In this document: piece after piece, positions 32,800-42,158 of the stretch
Numbering within the stretch: the first letter of the stretch is position 1
Layout of the letters: each line of letters begins with the position of its first letter
Assembly: GCA_964481425.1 (NCBI GenBank)
Contig: CAYZTM010000019.1
Span: forward strand, 1 to 64,000
Direction: 5' to 3'
Origin: MKUN01 sp964481425
Lineage (GTDB): Bacteria; Bacteroidota; Bacteroidia; Chitinophagales; Chitinophagaceae
DNA length: 64,000 bases
Notes under the pieces: generated by a model
What the model was told of the DNA's origin: nothing
Databases searched by the model: none
Seen by the model: the letters and a program-made list of their open reading frames with translations, nothing else
Made by a program: the position numbers and the translations under genes

Positions 32800-34026
32800 T
32801 TGCGGCATGGCATAAATATATTCTGGGCTATAATTTCACTAGCGATAAGCATGCCCGCACATGCCCAGCAGGCCAATGAAAAAAAATACAAAGAAAATAA
32901 ACGTGGCCACCGGGATGAAAAGGACCTGCTTGATCTTGCCCGCACCATACTGAAAAAAGACGTCACTGTTCCGGCAGACACTGCCAACATCCATTCAAGG
33001 AAGGTTCGTTTCTCAGGGTTACCTGCTGTAGGCTACTCTTTACAGACGAATTTTGCTGTAATAGTTTTTGGGAATGCAGCCTTCTATACTTACGATACCC
33101 CGCAGGAAAGGGCATCAACTGTAATGACCAGCCTCTCCTACACTGCGTACAACCAGATCATATTCCCGATACAGGCAAATATCTGGACCAAAGATAATGA
33201 TCTGAATATCGTGGCTGACTGGCGCTACATGTACTACCCTTCTTACACTTATGGACTCGGTGGGCATACCAAGCCTGCTGATGGCTATATGATCGACTAC
33301 TCCTACCTGCGGCTGCACCAGACCGTTCTTAAGTCGGTTGCGCCCCAGACTTATATTGGCCTGGGTTATGACCTCGATTATTACTGGAACATACATGAAG
33401 AGGACCTGCCCAAAGGAAGGATAACTGATTTTGAGCGTTACGGGTTCAGTACGACGTCCATTTCATCAGGTATATCAGCAAATGTGCTATATGATAACCG
33501 CAGGAACACCATCAATGCTGAGAATGGCTGGTATGCTGCAGTAGCTTATCGCCCGCATTACACCTTTATGGGCAGTGATAACAACTGGGCCTCCCTCCAG
33601 GCCGATTTCCGGAAATACATCAGGTTGCCAAGTTCCCGCAGACAGGTGATCGCTTTCTGGAACTATTACTGGCTTTCCTTTGGTCATGCCCCCTACCTTG
33701 CGCTACCGAGTACCGGCTGGGATGCTTTTGTCAATACCGGCCGAGGTTACATACAAGGCAGGTTCAGGTCGAAATATATGCTATATCTTGAATCTGAGTA
33801 CCGCTTTGACATCCTGCGTAACGGACTGATCGGGGGTGTCACCTTTATTAATGCCCAAAGCTTTAGTGAGGAGCAGACCAATAAATTCGAGGTAATAGCG
33901 CCGGGTGCCGGAGCGGGCTTACGCATCAAGCTCAATAAATATTCCGGCACCAACCTGTCCATCGATTATGCTTTCGGGCTCTACGGCTCCCGCGGCTTCT
34001 TTGTGAACCTTGGCGAGGTTTTTTAG
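32800..34026 (+). CDS. BamA/TamA-like (Omp85) outer-membrane beta-barrel protein
   Basis: 408 residues if the TTG at 32800 is used. That start gives a proper signal peptide (MRHGINIFWAIISLAISMPA, cut after AHA); the first in-frame ATG lies inside this signal and would destroy it. A short charged stretch follows, then a barrel of alternating aromatic strands ending in LGEVF with a terminal Phe. The pattern VLYDNRRNTINAENGWYAA matches the surface-antigen (Omp85) barrel. There are no POTRA domains, so it is a barrel-only member. The substrate is unknown. Confidence 0.8.
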   Translation: MRHGINIFWAIISLAISMPAHAQQANEKKYKENKRGHRDEKDLLDLARTILKKDVTVPADTANIHSRKVRFSGLPAVGYSLQTNFAVIVFGNAAFYTYDTPQERASTVMTSLSYTAYNQIIFPIQANIWTKDNDLNIVADWRYMYYPSYTYGLGGHTKPADGYMIDYSYLRLHQTVLKSVAPQTYIGLGYDLDYYWNIHEEDLPKGRITDFERYGFSTTSISSGISANVLYDNRRNTINAENGWYAAVAYRPHYTFMGSDNNWASLQADFRKYIRLPSSRRQVIAFWNYYWLSFGHAPYLALPSTGWDAFVNTGRGYIQGRFRSKYMLYLESEYRFDILRNGLIGGVTFINAQSFSEEQTNKFEVIAPGAGAGLRIKLNKYSGTNLSIDYAFGLYGSRGFFVNLGEVF

Positions 34027-34101
34027 CCGTCAAAAGTCATATTAGCCCTACCCCTCATGCCTGGTTATGGAGGCATAAATGAAACTTATTTTCAAAATTG
34101 C

Positions 34102-34120
34102 ATGTATGTACATACATTTG
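34102..34120 (+). promoter_or_regulatory. marR promoter with overlapping operator
   Basis: A perfect 16-bp palindrome ATGTATGTACATACAT (34102-34117) overlaps a perfect -7 box TACATTTG (34113-34120). It suggests autorepression by the MarR protein encoded 26 bp downstream. Confidence 0.75.
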
Positions 34121-34146
34121 CATTATAAAATCAAAACATCATTCAA

Positions 34147-34602
34147 ATGAAACTGGAAGAGGTTCTGAAAACAAACAAGTTTACCGACGAAAAACATAAA
34201 GCCGGCCTAAACATATTGTACACTGCTTACTGGATGAAGAGCCATTATAGCAAAATACTAAAGGAAACAGGTGTTACTTCCGAACAGTTCAACGTGATGA
34301 GGATACTGAAAGGCAAACACCCGGAGCAGATGTGTGTGAAGGATATCGCATCGCGCATGATCGAAAAAAACTCCAATGTACCCCGCATAGCCGATAAACT
34401 GGTAGCAAAAAAACTGGTAAAAAGAACTACCTCTAAAGAGGACAAAAGAGAGACTGTAATGAACCTTACGGAAAAGGGCTTACAGACACTGGAAACCGCC
34501 AACAAGATAATGGGCGAAGTACAGGCAGAAATAATAGGTATTACCAACGAGGAAGCAAAACTGCTGAATGAACTCGTTGAAAAAATGAGAAAAACAGACT
34601 AA
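34147..34602 (+). CDS. MarR-family transcriptional regulator
   Basis: 151 residues. The winged helix reads VTSEQFNVMRILKGKHPEQ, VKDIASRMIEKNSNVPRIAD, LVAKKLVKR, then KEDKRETVMNLTEKG (the wing). It is followed 33 bp later by a yceI gene, a pairing common in Bacteroidota. The perfect palindrome on its promoter suggests that it represses the marR-yceI transcript. The inducing signal is unknown. Confidence 0.92.
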   Translation: MKLEEVLKTNKFTDEKHKAGLNILYTAYWMKSHYSKILKETGVTSEQFNVMRILKGKHPEQMCVKDIASRMIEKNSNVPRIADKLVAKKLVKRTTSKEDKRETVMNLTEKGLQTLETANKIMGEVQAEIIGITNEEAKLLNELVEKMRKTD

Positions 34603-34635
34603 TCATTAACAATAAAGAACAAAAAAAGAAGAACT

Positions 34636-35166
34636 ATGGCAACAACAAAATGGGTACTGGATACCGCACATTCTGAAATTCAATTTAAAGTACGGCACAT
34701 GATGATAGCCAATGTGACCGGTAAATTTCACAAATTTGACGCAAGTGCAGAGACTGAAGGTGACGATTTTACAACAGCAAAGATCAGCTTTACTGCCGAC
34801 ATCGATTCGGTAAATACCGGCAGCGAGCAGCGTGATGCACACCTGAAAAGCGAAGACTTCTTTGATGCGACCAACCATCCGCAGATGAAGTTTGAAGGAA
34901 CCTCTTTGGAAAAGATAGATGATGAACATTATAAGCTGAACGGTAACCTCACCATCCGCAACACTACGAAGCCAGTTACCTTAAATGTAGAATACGGTGG
35001 TATGCAACAAGACCCCTGGGGCAATACAAAAGTTGGCTTCTCGATAGATGGCAAACTGAACAGGAAAGAATATGGCCTGCACTGGCATGCCGTTACAGAA
35101 GCCGGGGGTATAGTAGCCGGCGATGAAGTGAAGCTTCATGCAGAAGCTCAATTTATTAAGCAATAA
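34636..35166 (+). CDS. YceI-family polyisoprenoid-binding-like protein
   Basis: 176 residues with no signal peptide, so probably cytoplasmic, unlike E. coli YceI. Family landmarks are WVLDTAHSEIQFKVRHMMI at the N-terminus, GSEQRDAHLKSEDFFDA, and a C-terminal FSIDGKLNRKEYGLHW and GDEVKLHAEAQF. The fold is a lipocalin-like barrel that binds long isoprenoid or fatty ligands. It is co-transcribed with marR. A terminator follows. Confidence 0.93.
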   Translation: MATTKWVLDTAHSEIQFKVRHMMIANVTGKFHKFDASAETEGDDFTTAKISFTADIDSVNTGSEQRDAHLKSEDFFDATNHPQMKFEGTSLEKIDDEHYKLNGNLTIRNTTKPVTLNVEYGGMQQDPWGNTKVGFSIDGKLNRKEYGLHWHAVTEAGGIVAGDEVKLHAEAQFIKQ

Positions 35167-35179
35167 CTAATTAAGAAAA

Positions 35180-35222
35180 CATAAAAGCGCAGGCGGGCAA
35201 TTTGCCCGCCTGTTCTTTTATC
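35180..35222. terminator. Bidirectional terminator between yceI and the nuclease gene
   Basis: An 11-bp perfect GC-rich stem, CAGGCGGGCAA / TTGCCCGCCTG, with A residues before and T residues after, between convergent genes. Confidence 0.85.
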
Positions 35223-35240
35223 AAGTATCGTATAAATAAA

Positions 35241-36287
35241 TTATGAGGAGGCTTTTACCAGGTATATTATGGTAGGGAAGTGGTCGCTATAACCGTTTAT
35301 CCATGTGGTGCCCGAAAACGAGCGGTGCGGCGAGCCTTTGTACTGCCCATATTGTGTAATAAGGAAATCCTTATTAAATACCTCTGCCTTATAATATTGC
35401 CAATGCTTATCATCTTTGCCAAGGAAGGGCTGCGTTACCATGATCTGGTCAAAGAGATTCCAGGCATCATTCCAGGCAAGGGTACCTATGCCCTTCTTAT
35501 AAAATGAAACCCATGGGTTATAGATACCTTTGGCTTTTACCTCATCCTTGTCTCCTTTGGCTCCCAATACCTTTACTATGCTTGGGCTGATGGGATCGTC
35601 GTTAAGGTCGCCCATCATGATAACCCTGCTATGCGGGTTTACATCCATCAGTGAATCTATTATATGCTTGTCAACACCTGCAGCCTTGGCACGTTTCGGT
35701 ATTGTAGCTGTTTCCCCACCATACCTTGAGGGCCAGTGGTTAACAATAACATGTACCGTATCGCCTTCCAACAGACCTGAAACACGCAGTATGTCGCGGG
35801 TGGACTCCTTGCCGCCGCTGCCGCCCAGATCCACATGATAAGGATGTGCATCCAGAACTTTGAAATATTTAGGATTGTAGATCAAAGCTGTGTTGATGCC
35901 CCGTGCATCAGGGCCATAAAATATGATGTATTTGTAATTGCGGTCTTTTATTTCAGGCTGGCTCAATAAAAGGTCCAACACCTTGCTATTCTCCACCTCA
36001 GCAACACCTACCAATGCAGGGCCGTCGGGTGTCAACTCAGTACCTAATTTTTCAAACACAGTGGCGAGGTTGTGTGCCTTCTGTTTCATGATCTCATCGG
36101 TATAGTGATGGCTACCCGTTGGGGTGAATTCCTCGTCGTTTTTATTGGGATCGTCCTGTGTATCGAAAAAATTCTCAAGGTTGTAAAAGGCGACAGCCAG
36201 GACATGGTAGTCCTTTTTCTGAGCTAAGGTGTTAATACTTAAACACATAGCCAGTATCGTAATAAGTACAGATGATCTGGTGAACAT
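35241..36287 (-). CDS. Secreted endonuclease/exonuclease/phosphatase-family protein
   Basis: 348 residues with a signal peptide (VLITILAMCLSINTLAQ). The EEP fold is shown by VAFYNLENFFDT, GVAEVENSKVLDLLL (catalytic Glu), VIVNHWPSR, MGDLNDDP and GYSDHFPTI (His/Asp pair). Substrates in this superfamily are DNA, RNA or phosphoesters. It is divergent from a TonB receptor - DUF5689 group, a context that suggests extracellular nucleic-acid or phosphoester breakdown linked to uptake; that link is inference. Confidence 0.88.
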   Translation of the reverse strand: MFTRSSVLITILAMCLSINTLAQKKDYHVLAVAFYNLENFFDTQDDPNKNDEEFTPTGSHHYTDEIMKQKAHNLATVFEKLGTELTPDGPALVGVAEVENSKVLDLLLSQPEIKDRNYKYIIFYGPDARGINTALIYNPKYFKVLDAHPYHVDLGGSGGKESTRDILRVSGLLEGDTVHVIVNHWPSRYGGETATIPKRAKAAGVDKHIIDSLMDVNPHSRVIMMGDLNDDPISPSIVKVLGAKGDKDEVKAKGIYNPWVSFYKKGIGTLAWNDAWNLFDQIMVTQPFLGKDDKHWQYYKAEVFNKDFLITQYGQYKGSPHRSFSGTTWINGYSDHFPTIIYLVKASS

Positions 36288-36405
36288 TATGCTTGTTTAA
36301 ATTAATTTTGCAAAGGAACAAAAAAAGCTGTTTTTTGCTTCCCCTAAAAATCCACATAACAATTACTTAATCCCTTCTTTTGGTCATAACTTTAACAAAC
36401 TATAG

Positions 36406-36413
36406 TATTTTTG
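36406..36413 (+). promoter_or_regulatory. Promoter -7 box of the TonB receptor gene
   Basis: TATTTTTG, a perfect match, 37 bp before the ATG; TTTG at 36379-36382 lies 23 bp upstream. Confidence 0.65.
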
Positions 36414-36450
36414 CAGGCATTTATTTTATCGAAAACAAGGCATTTATAAT

Positions 36451-39270
36451 ATGTATCTACGACTACGGCCACTCATTTTAGTGTTCACCTTCTTCGCCCT
36501 GGCTGCCAATGCACAAACAGGCAAAAACTCAGGGATATTGAAGGGTACCCTTTTAAAAAGTAAATCTCAACAACCCGCACAAGACCTACAGTTGGCTATC
36601 CCTAAACTGAAACTGATCACTACTTCGGATGCAGAAGGTAAGTTCAGCTTCAGTGATGTGAAATATGGCTCGTACCAAATGGTAATTAGTGGTTACTATA
36701 TTAAGAACGATACTGTTGAAGTTAGCATAGACAAGGAAATAAACGACCTGGGCAATGTTGGCATTACACCTAACGAAGCCGGTGCACAAAACCTCAATGC
36801 TGAGATACCAACCATCACCATGGACGAAGGCAGCATTTCGACTGACGATGATGGTGTAAGCTCTCAGAACGTGAGCAGTGTGCTTACGTCTTCGCGCGAT
36901 CCTTTCATCAGTGCAACCTCCTATGTATTCAGCGCATTTTGGTTCCGGGCTCGTGGATATGACAACGGCCAGAACGAGATACAGATCAACGGCGTGCCTA
37001 TGAACGATGCCGGTACGGGTGAGGCCTCCTGGAATGAATGGGGTGGCCTGAACGATGTGCTTCGCGGGCGTAGCTTTACCTACGGATTAAGGCCCTCGGA
37101 ATATACTTTCGGTAGGCTTGGCGGTTCTCAGTATATAGATGCGACAGCATTGAATCAACGTAAGCAAACTAAGATATCCTATGCCTCATCGAACCGAAAC
37201 TACAGGAACAGGCTGATGGTAACCCACAGCAGTGGCCTGATGAAAAATGGCTGGGCTTATTCTATATCCGCATCCAAGAGGTGGGCCAAAGAGGGCTATG
37301 TGCCGGGTACCTTCTATGATGGATACTCTTACTTTGGCGCGGTAAGTAAAGTGTATAAAAAACATGAATTCAACCTTACTGCCTTTGGCGCGCCTACACG
37401 CAGGGGAAAGGCCTCGCCAGCAGTACAAGAGGCAGATGACCTGGCCGGTTCTAATTTTTACAACCCAAACTGGGGCTACCAGAACGGAGAAAAACGCAAT
37501 GCTAAAATTGCCAATAACAACCAGCCGGTGTTCATCTTCAATTATCAATATAAGCCATCAGATAAAACAAGGTGGAATACTTCGATAGGCTACCAGTTCG
37601 GCAAAGACAAAACTTCGTCACTGGATTGGAACAATGCAGCAGACCCAAGGCCTGACTACTACCGCTATCTACCCAGCTATTATACAATTGGAGATAAGGC
37701 CAACCAGGCGGCAGCAGATGAATTGAAAGCCGAAATACTGGCTAACCCTGACAAACTACAGATAGATTGGGACCGCATGTATGAGAATAACCGTCATAAT
37801 ACGGAAACAATACATAATGTAAATGGCGTGGCTGGCAATGATGTTACCGGTAATCGCTCGCTGTACGTATTGAGCGATTATGTGAGTGATGAGAAGAAAT
37901 GGGTATTCAATACCAACATAGAGCATAGCCTTGATGCACATACTACCCTATTCGGTGGTATTAATTACATTGCCCAGAGCACAGAAAATTATCGCCAATT
38001 GGTTGACCTACTCGGTGGTGACTTTTTTGTAAATGTTAACCAGTTCACAGCCCGCAACTTAGGTACCGGCATCTATTCTCAAAACGACCTGAACAATCCA
38101 AATGCATTGGTAAAAGAGGGCGATAAATATGGCTATGACTACATAAACCATTATGGTAAAGGACAGGTATGGGGACAAGTGACCGCACAGTATAATAAGA
38201 TAGACCTGTTCCTGGCTGCTAATGCCGGACTGACCTCTTACTATCGTGAAGGCCTTTACAAGAACGGCCTGTTCCCCGAAAGTTCGTATGGCAATGGTGA
38301 AAAGCATAGCTTCTTTACCGGTCATGTTAAAGGCGGCATAACCTACAAGCTTAACGGACGTAACTACTTTTTTGTGAATGGTGACTTTGGTTCGGATGCT
38401 CCTGATATGAAAAGCATTTACATAGCGCCTAACATCAGAGATGGTGCTGTACCCAATGCTACTACAGAAAAAATAAAGAGTATAGAAGGCGGTTACCTGA
38501 TGAAAGCACCCCGTGTTAATGCTCGCATTGTTGGATATGCAACGGACATCACCGATGTGACCAAATACTATCACTTTTATAATGCGGACCCCAACTTCCA
38601 AAGCTTTACGGACTTCATTGTACAGGGACTTAACACCCGATACATAGGGCTGGAGCTTGCCTTGAACGTAAAACTGACATCCTCACTAGATGTGACAGGC
38701 GTTGCCATCCTAAGCCAAGCTTTCTTCACCAACAACCCTACAGCAACTGTGTATAACGAAAACGATACGGCGAGTGGAGCTGCAGATAATCACACAGTTT
38801 ATCTCAACAACTATAGTATGTATGTTGGTCCTCAATCTGCATATACTTTAGGATTTCATTACAGCTCGAAGTACCACTGGTATGGCACACTGAACTTTAA
38901 CTATGCTGATCGTAATTATGTAGACATAAACCCAGACCGGAGGTCAGACAGAGCAGCAGACCTTATACCTAAAGACTCAGAACTATGGCATAAAATATTT
39001 GACCAGGAAAAAATGCCATCAGTATTTACGACAGACCTGTTCGTGGGTTACTCTTTTAAATTGTCCCACATCAGCAAAAAGCTGGGTAACAGTTCTTATA
39101 TCTACCTGAGCGTTGGCGTAAATAATCTCCTCAACAACAAAAACATTTCTAATCTTGGCTATGAGCAGCTCAGGTATGACTTTAGCCAGAATGAACCCGG
39201 CAAATTTGCTACAAAATATTTCTATGGCTATGGCAGGAACTACTTTGCTAACATAGCTTTCAAATTCTAA
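36451..39270 (+). CDS. TonB-dependent outer-membrane receptor with carboxypeptidase-like N-domain
   Basis: 939 residues. A signal peptide (LILVFTFFALAANAQ) is followed by a carboxypeptidase-regulatory-like domain (about 25-110: GILKGTLLKSKSQQPAQDLQ), a plug domain with WFRARGYDNGQNEIQINGVP, and a 22-strand-type barrel ending in NIAFKF. No SusD partner follows; instead a DUF5689 lipoprotein comes 31 bp later. The imported substrate is unknown. The divergent secreted nuclease suggests nucleotides or phosphate compounds (inference). Confidence 0.92.
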   Translation: MYLRLRPLILVFTFFALAANAQTGKNSGILKGTLLKSKSQQPAQDLQLAIPKLKLITTSDAEGKFSFSDVKYGSYQMVISGYYIKNDTVEVSIDKEINDLGNVGITPNEAGAQNLNAEIPTITMDEGSISTDDDGVSSQNVSSVLTSSRDPFISATSYVFSAFWFRARGYDNGQNEIQINGVPMNDAGTGEASWNEWGGLNDVLRGRSFTYGLRPSEYTFGRLGGSQYIDATALNQRKQTKISYASSNRNYRNRLMVTHSSGLMKNGWAYSISASKRWAKEGYVPGTFYDGYSYFGAVSKVYKKHEFNLTAFGAPTRRGKASPAVQEADDLAGSNFYNPNWGYQNGEKRNAKIANNNQPVFIFNYQYKPSDKTRWNTSIGYQFGKDKTSSLDWNNAADPRPDYYRYLPSYYTIGDKANQAAADELKAEILANPDKLQIDWDRMYENNRHNTETIHNVNGVAGNDVTGNRSLYVLSDYVSDEKKWVFNTNIEHSLDAHTTLFGGINYIAQSTENYRQLVDLLGGDFFVNVNQFTARNLGTGIYSQNDLNNPNALVKEGDKYGYDYINHYGKGQVWGQVTAQYNKIDLFLAANAGLTSYYREGLYKNGLFPESSYGNGEKHSFFTGHVKGGITYKLNGRNYFFVNGDFGSDAPDMKSIYIAPNIRDGAVPNATTEKIKSIEGGYLMKAPRVNARIVGYATDITDVTKYYHFYNADPNFQSFTDFIVQGLNTRYIGLELALNVKLTSSLDVTGVAILSQAFFTNNPTATVYNENDTASGAADNHTVYLNNYSMYVGPQSAYTLGFHYSSKYHWYGTLNFNYADRNYVDINPDRRSDRAADLIPKDSELWHKIFDQEKMPSVFTTDLFVGYSFKLSHISKKLGNSSYIYLSVGVNNLLNNKNISNLGYEQLRYDFSQNEPGKFATKYFYGYGRNYFANIAFKF

Positions 39271-39301
39271 CTAATATTAAAAACGTTTTTAAATATATAA
39301 C

Positions 39302-40744
39302 ATGAAAAATTTTCGTTTAGCCCTCGGTCTTATCTTAGTAAGTGCAGTTAGCCTTAGCTCCTGCATTAAGAAAAATTATGACGGCCCGCCGGACCAGAGC
39401 ACGATCGACCCGAATTTGCCTGTCAATATGACCCTGGCCCAAGCCAGTAAAATGGGTACAACGTTAGGCGGTAATGTTAAGATCACCAACGATTCAGTAG
39501 TATCAGGTATCGTGGTGGCCGATGACCGCTCCGGTAATTTCTACAAGCAGATCGTGATACAGGACTCCACAGGCGGTATAGCCGTACTGATAGACGCTTA
39601 CGATCTTTATGGAGATTATCCTGTGGGACGTAAAATATACATCAAGCTGAAAGGCCTGTACATTGGCAACTATGGCGGTCTGCCGCAGATCGGCTATTCT
39701 GTGGACAATACTGGTAGCCTGGTAGCAATACCCTCCAACCTAGCCGAAAAATACATCGTTAAGGGGCCTTATTACAATCCAGTTACACCCAAGAAGATCA
39801 CTATAGCCCAGGCAGCAGGTTATGACCAAACGCTGCTCAACACCCTGGTTACTATTGACAGTGTAGAGTTCCAGGCATCAGATGCAGGTATTACCAGCTA
39901 TGCACAGCCCCCTGCTATATCTTCAGGCACCGATGTATATATTGAGGACTGCAGCGCAACGCAGCTCGATATACGCACCAGCGGCTATGCTAACTTTGCA
40001 AGTTATACAGTGCCCTCGGGTCGTGGTAGCATAACAGGTATATATACTGTATTCCGGACCTCAACAAAAACAACCCCCCAATTGATCATACGTGATACTA
40101 CAGATGTTCAATTCAACGGCCCCCGCTGTGCAGGCAACCCTACTCCTCCTTTTGTTAGCATTGATAGTATCCGTCACCTTTATAACGGAAGCGATGTCAC
40201 CCTGGCTTCATACTATATTAAAGGAGTAGTAGTATCTGATAATGCCAACGGTAATTTCGGCACCAATAACAGAACGCTTTACCTGCAGGATGGCGACCGC
40301 GGCATCTCTATTTATTTTAATACCGCTCACAGCTTTTCTATGGGTGACTCGATAATAGTTTCCGTAGGTGGTGCGACATTAACCAATTATAACGGTGTCC
40401 TGGAAATAAAGAGCCTTACAGTCAGTAAAGCTACAAAGAAGGGCACGGGTACAATCATACCGCGCCAGGTTACCATTAACGAGATAAATACGAATTACGG
40501 CAATTATGAAGGAACGGTAGTAAAGATCGTGAATGCAAGCGTTTCAGGTGGTACCACTTATGGCGATAACAGCGGTAATAAAACAGTTACCGATGGTTCC
40601 GGATCTATTACGCTGTACACATCCAGCAGCGCATCATTTGCCGGTAATAATATTCCTTCCGGTACGGTAACTATTACAGGCGTGGTAAATGAATATAATA
40701 CCACCCACCAGGTACAGATACGTACATTGAACGATATACAATAA
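39302..40744 (+). CDS. DUF5689 surface lipoprotein
   Basis: 480 residues with a lipobox (SAVSLSSC) and a charged linker. Two DUF5689 units follow (about 45-270 and 285-480); each has an OB-like motif SGIVVADDRSGNFYKQIVIQ or VVVSDNANGNFGTNNRTLYL. The fold recalls OB-fold domains of extracellular nucleases. It is co-transcribed with the TonB receptor and probably sits on the outer face of the outer membrane as a binding partner, in the place SusD has in other systems. That role is inferred from position. Confidence 0.85.
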   Translation: MKNFRLALGLILVSAVSLSSCIKKNYDGPPDQSTIDPNLPVNMTLAQASKMGTTLGGNVKITNDSVVSGIVVADDRSGNFYKQIVIQDSTGGIAVLIDAYDLYGDYPVGRKIYIKLKGLYIGNYGGLPQIGYSVDNTGSLVAIPSNLAEKYIVKGPYYNPVTPKKITIAQAAGYDQTLLNTLVTIDSVEFQASDAGITSYAQPPAISSGTDVYIEDCSATQLDIRTSGYANFASYTVPSGRGSITGIYTVFRTSTKTTPQLIIRDTTDVQFNGPRCAGNPTPPFVSIDSIRHLYNGSDVTLASYYIKGVVVSDNANGNFGTNNRTLYLQDGDRGISIYFNTAHSFSMGDSIIVSVGGATLTNYNGVLEIKSLTVSKATKKGTGTIIPRQVTINEINTNYGNYEGTVVKIVNASVSGGTTYGDNSGNKTVTDGSGSITLYTSSSASFAGNNIPSGTVTITGVVNEYNTTHQVQIRTLNDIQ

Positions 40745-40762
40745 ATTACCCACCAGTTATTT

Positions 40763-40795
40763 AAAGCCCCCATGTCACATGGTGGCTTTTTATTT
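40763..40795 (+). terminator. Terminator after the DUF5689 gene
   Basis: AAAGCC-CCATG-TCA-CATGG-GGCTTT hairpin with one mismatch and a T run. Confidence 0.8.
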
Positions 40796-40889
40796 ATATA
40801 AAACGCTGGCTGCTTAATAATTTCTTAATCCTTTATGCACAATTAACCAAAAAATAGGCCGAACTTTGCAACACAAAAATTAAACACTT

Positions 40890-41885
40890 ATGAAAAGATT
40901 AGTTTTACTCTTAACAGCTCTGGGTGCTATTACCTCGGCCCAGGCCCAGATCAACATTACCGGCGCAGGCTTCAGCTACTCGCAGGATTTCAATAGCCTC
41001 GACACCGCAAGTGGCTATACTAACAGCAGTGCTAACCTGCCCACAGGCTGGTCGATATTTGAAGTAGGTAGCAGTGTAAACACCGTGAACAATATGTACC
41101 AGGGCGGTGATGGCAGCAGCAACACAGGAGATACCTACAGTTTTGGCACTGTTGGCACCACCGAACGTGCTTTAGGCTCCATTGCATCGGGTTCTAACTC
41201 GGCCAGCTATGGTGCATATTTTGCAAACACATCCAGCGATACCATTACCAAGGTACTGCTCTCCTATACCCTGGAACAATGGAGGGGTGGCGGTAACCGC
41301 GCTGTACCCGACACCAGCTATTTTTATTACAGTACTACCGCTACAGGCGTTGATGATACTATGGCCTCATGGACCGCTGCTTCTCAATTTGACCTGATAT
41401 CCATTCAAAATCCGTCTTCTGCCTCTGCTTTGGATGGCAACAATGCCGCTAACAATATGCAGGTAAACGATTCAATAATAGTAGCTATCGCTCCCGGAAG
41501 CCACCTTGTGATCAAATGGGCTGATAAAAACACCCAGGGAAGTGATGATGGTTTGGCTGTTGATGACCTGACCGCTTTCTTTAAAAACGATACTACACTG
41601 AACCCCAATAGCGTAGCAGTTGTAAGGAACAGCAGCCTGCCGCTTACTGTATTGGGTGCGGCTTCTGCAAACCAGCTGACTGTTGGCTTTACGGCTACAG
41701 AAGCCGGCAACTACAGCCTGGAAGTTTATGATGTTACAGGCCGTATGCTGCACAGCGAGAGCATAAACGCTGCAGCAGGTACACAACGCTATACCCTGAA
41801 CAACCTGAACCTGAGCTCAGGCTTGTATATCGTGAAACTGCACAACAATACTTATTCCGGTGTTACTAAGGCGGTAATTCGTTAG
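40890..41885 (+). CDS. T9SS type A sorted secreted protein
   Basis: 331 residues with a signal peptide (LVLLLTALGAITSAQA). The N-terminal two thirds reads SYSQDFNSLDTASGYTNSSA and resembles the jellyroll domain found beside extracellular nucleases and choice-of-anchor proteins. The C-terminal 85 residues are a type A sorting domain (LEVYDVTGRMLHSE, LSSGLYIVKL). It is probably delivered to the surface by T9SS. It follows the DUF5689 gene after a terminator, with a weak box GAACTTTG about 25 bp before its start. Confidence 0.85.
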   Translation: MKRLVLLLTALGAITSAQAQINITGAGFSYSQDFNSLDTASGYTNSSANLPTGWSIFEVGSSVNTVNNMYQGGDGSSNTGDTYSFGTVGTTERALGSIASGSNSASYGAYFANTSSDTITKVLLSYTLEQWRGGGNRAVPDTSYFYYSTTATGVDDTMASWTAASQFDLISIQNPSSASALDGNNAANNMQVNDSIIVAIAPGSHLVIKWADKNTQGSDDGLAVDDLTAFFKNDTTLNPNSVAVVRNSSLPLTVLGAASANQLTVGFTATEAGNYSLEVYDVTGRMLHSESINAAAGTQRYTLNNLNLSSGLYIVKLHNNTYSGVTKAVIR

Positions 41886-41900
41886 TTTCCCCGTTACGTT

Positions 41901-41954
41901 AATTGATAAAAAGAAACCTCCTGCGATGCCGCAGGAGGTTTCTTTTTATCAATT
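41901..41954. terminator. Exceptionally long perfect terminator hairpin
   Basis: A 24-bp perfect stem (41901-41924 with 41931-41954) around a 6-nt loop GATGCC, with an A-rich left and T-rich right flank. It ends the T9SS gene and insulates the SprB-repeat gene. Confidence 0.85.
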
Positions 41955-42114
41955 CAATGATCTTAACCTTTTGTACATGATATAGCGGCACTAATTATCA
42001 AATAATTAAATACTAAGCAGCTAAAAAAATCAAATTCATTAAATATAAAATTTATCAACCAATCATTAACCATTTAATAATAGAGCAATATGAGCTCATG
42101 AGCGTATCTCAAAT

Positions 42115-42122
42115 TACCTTTG
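42115..42122 (+). promoter_or_regulatory. Promoter -7 box of the SprB-repeat gene
   Basis: TACCTTTG, a perfect match, 36 bp before the ATG at 42159. Confidence 0.65.
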
Positions 42123-42158
42123 CCTGAATAATATAATGCATAAACAAGCATTTACAAG

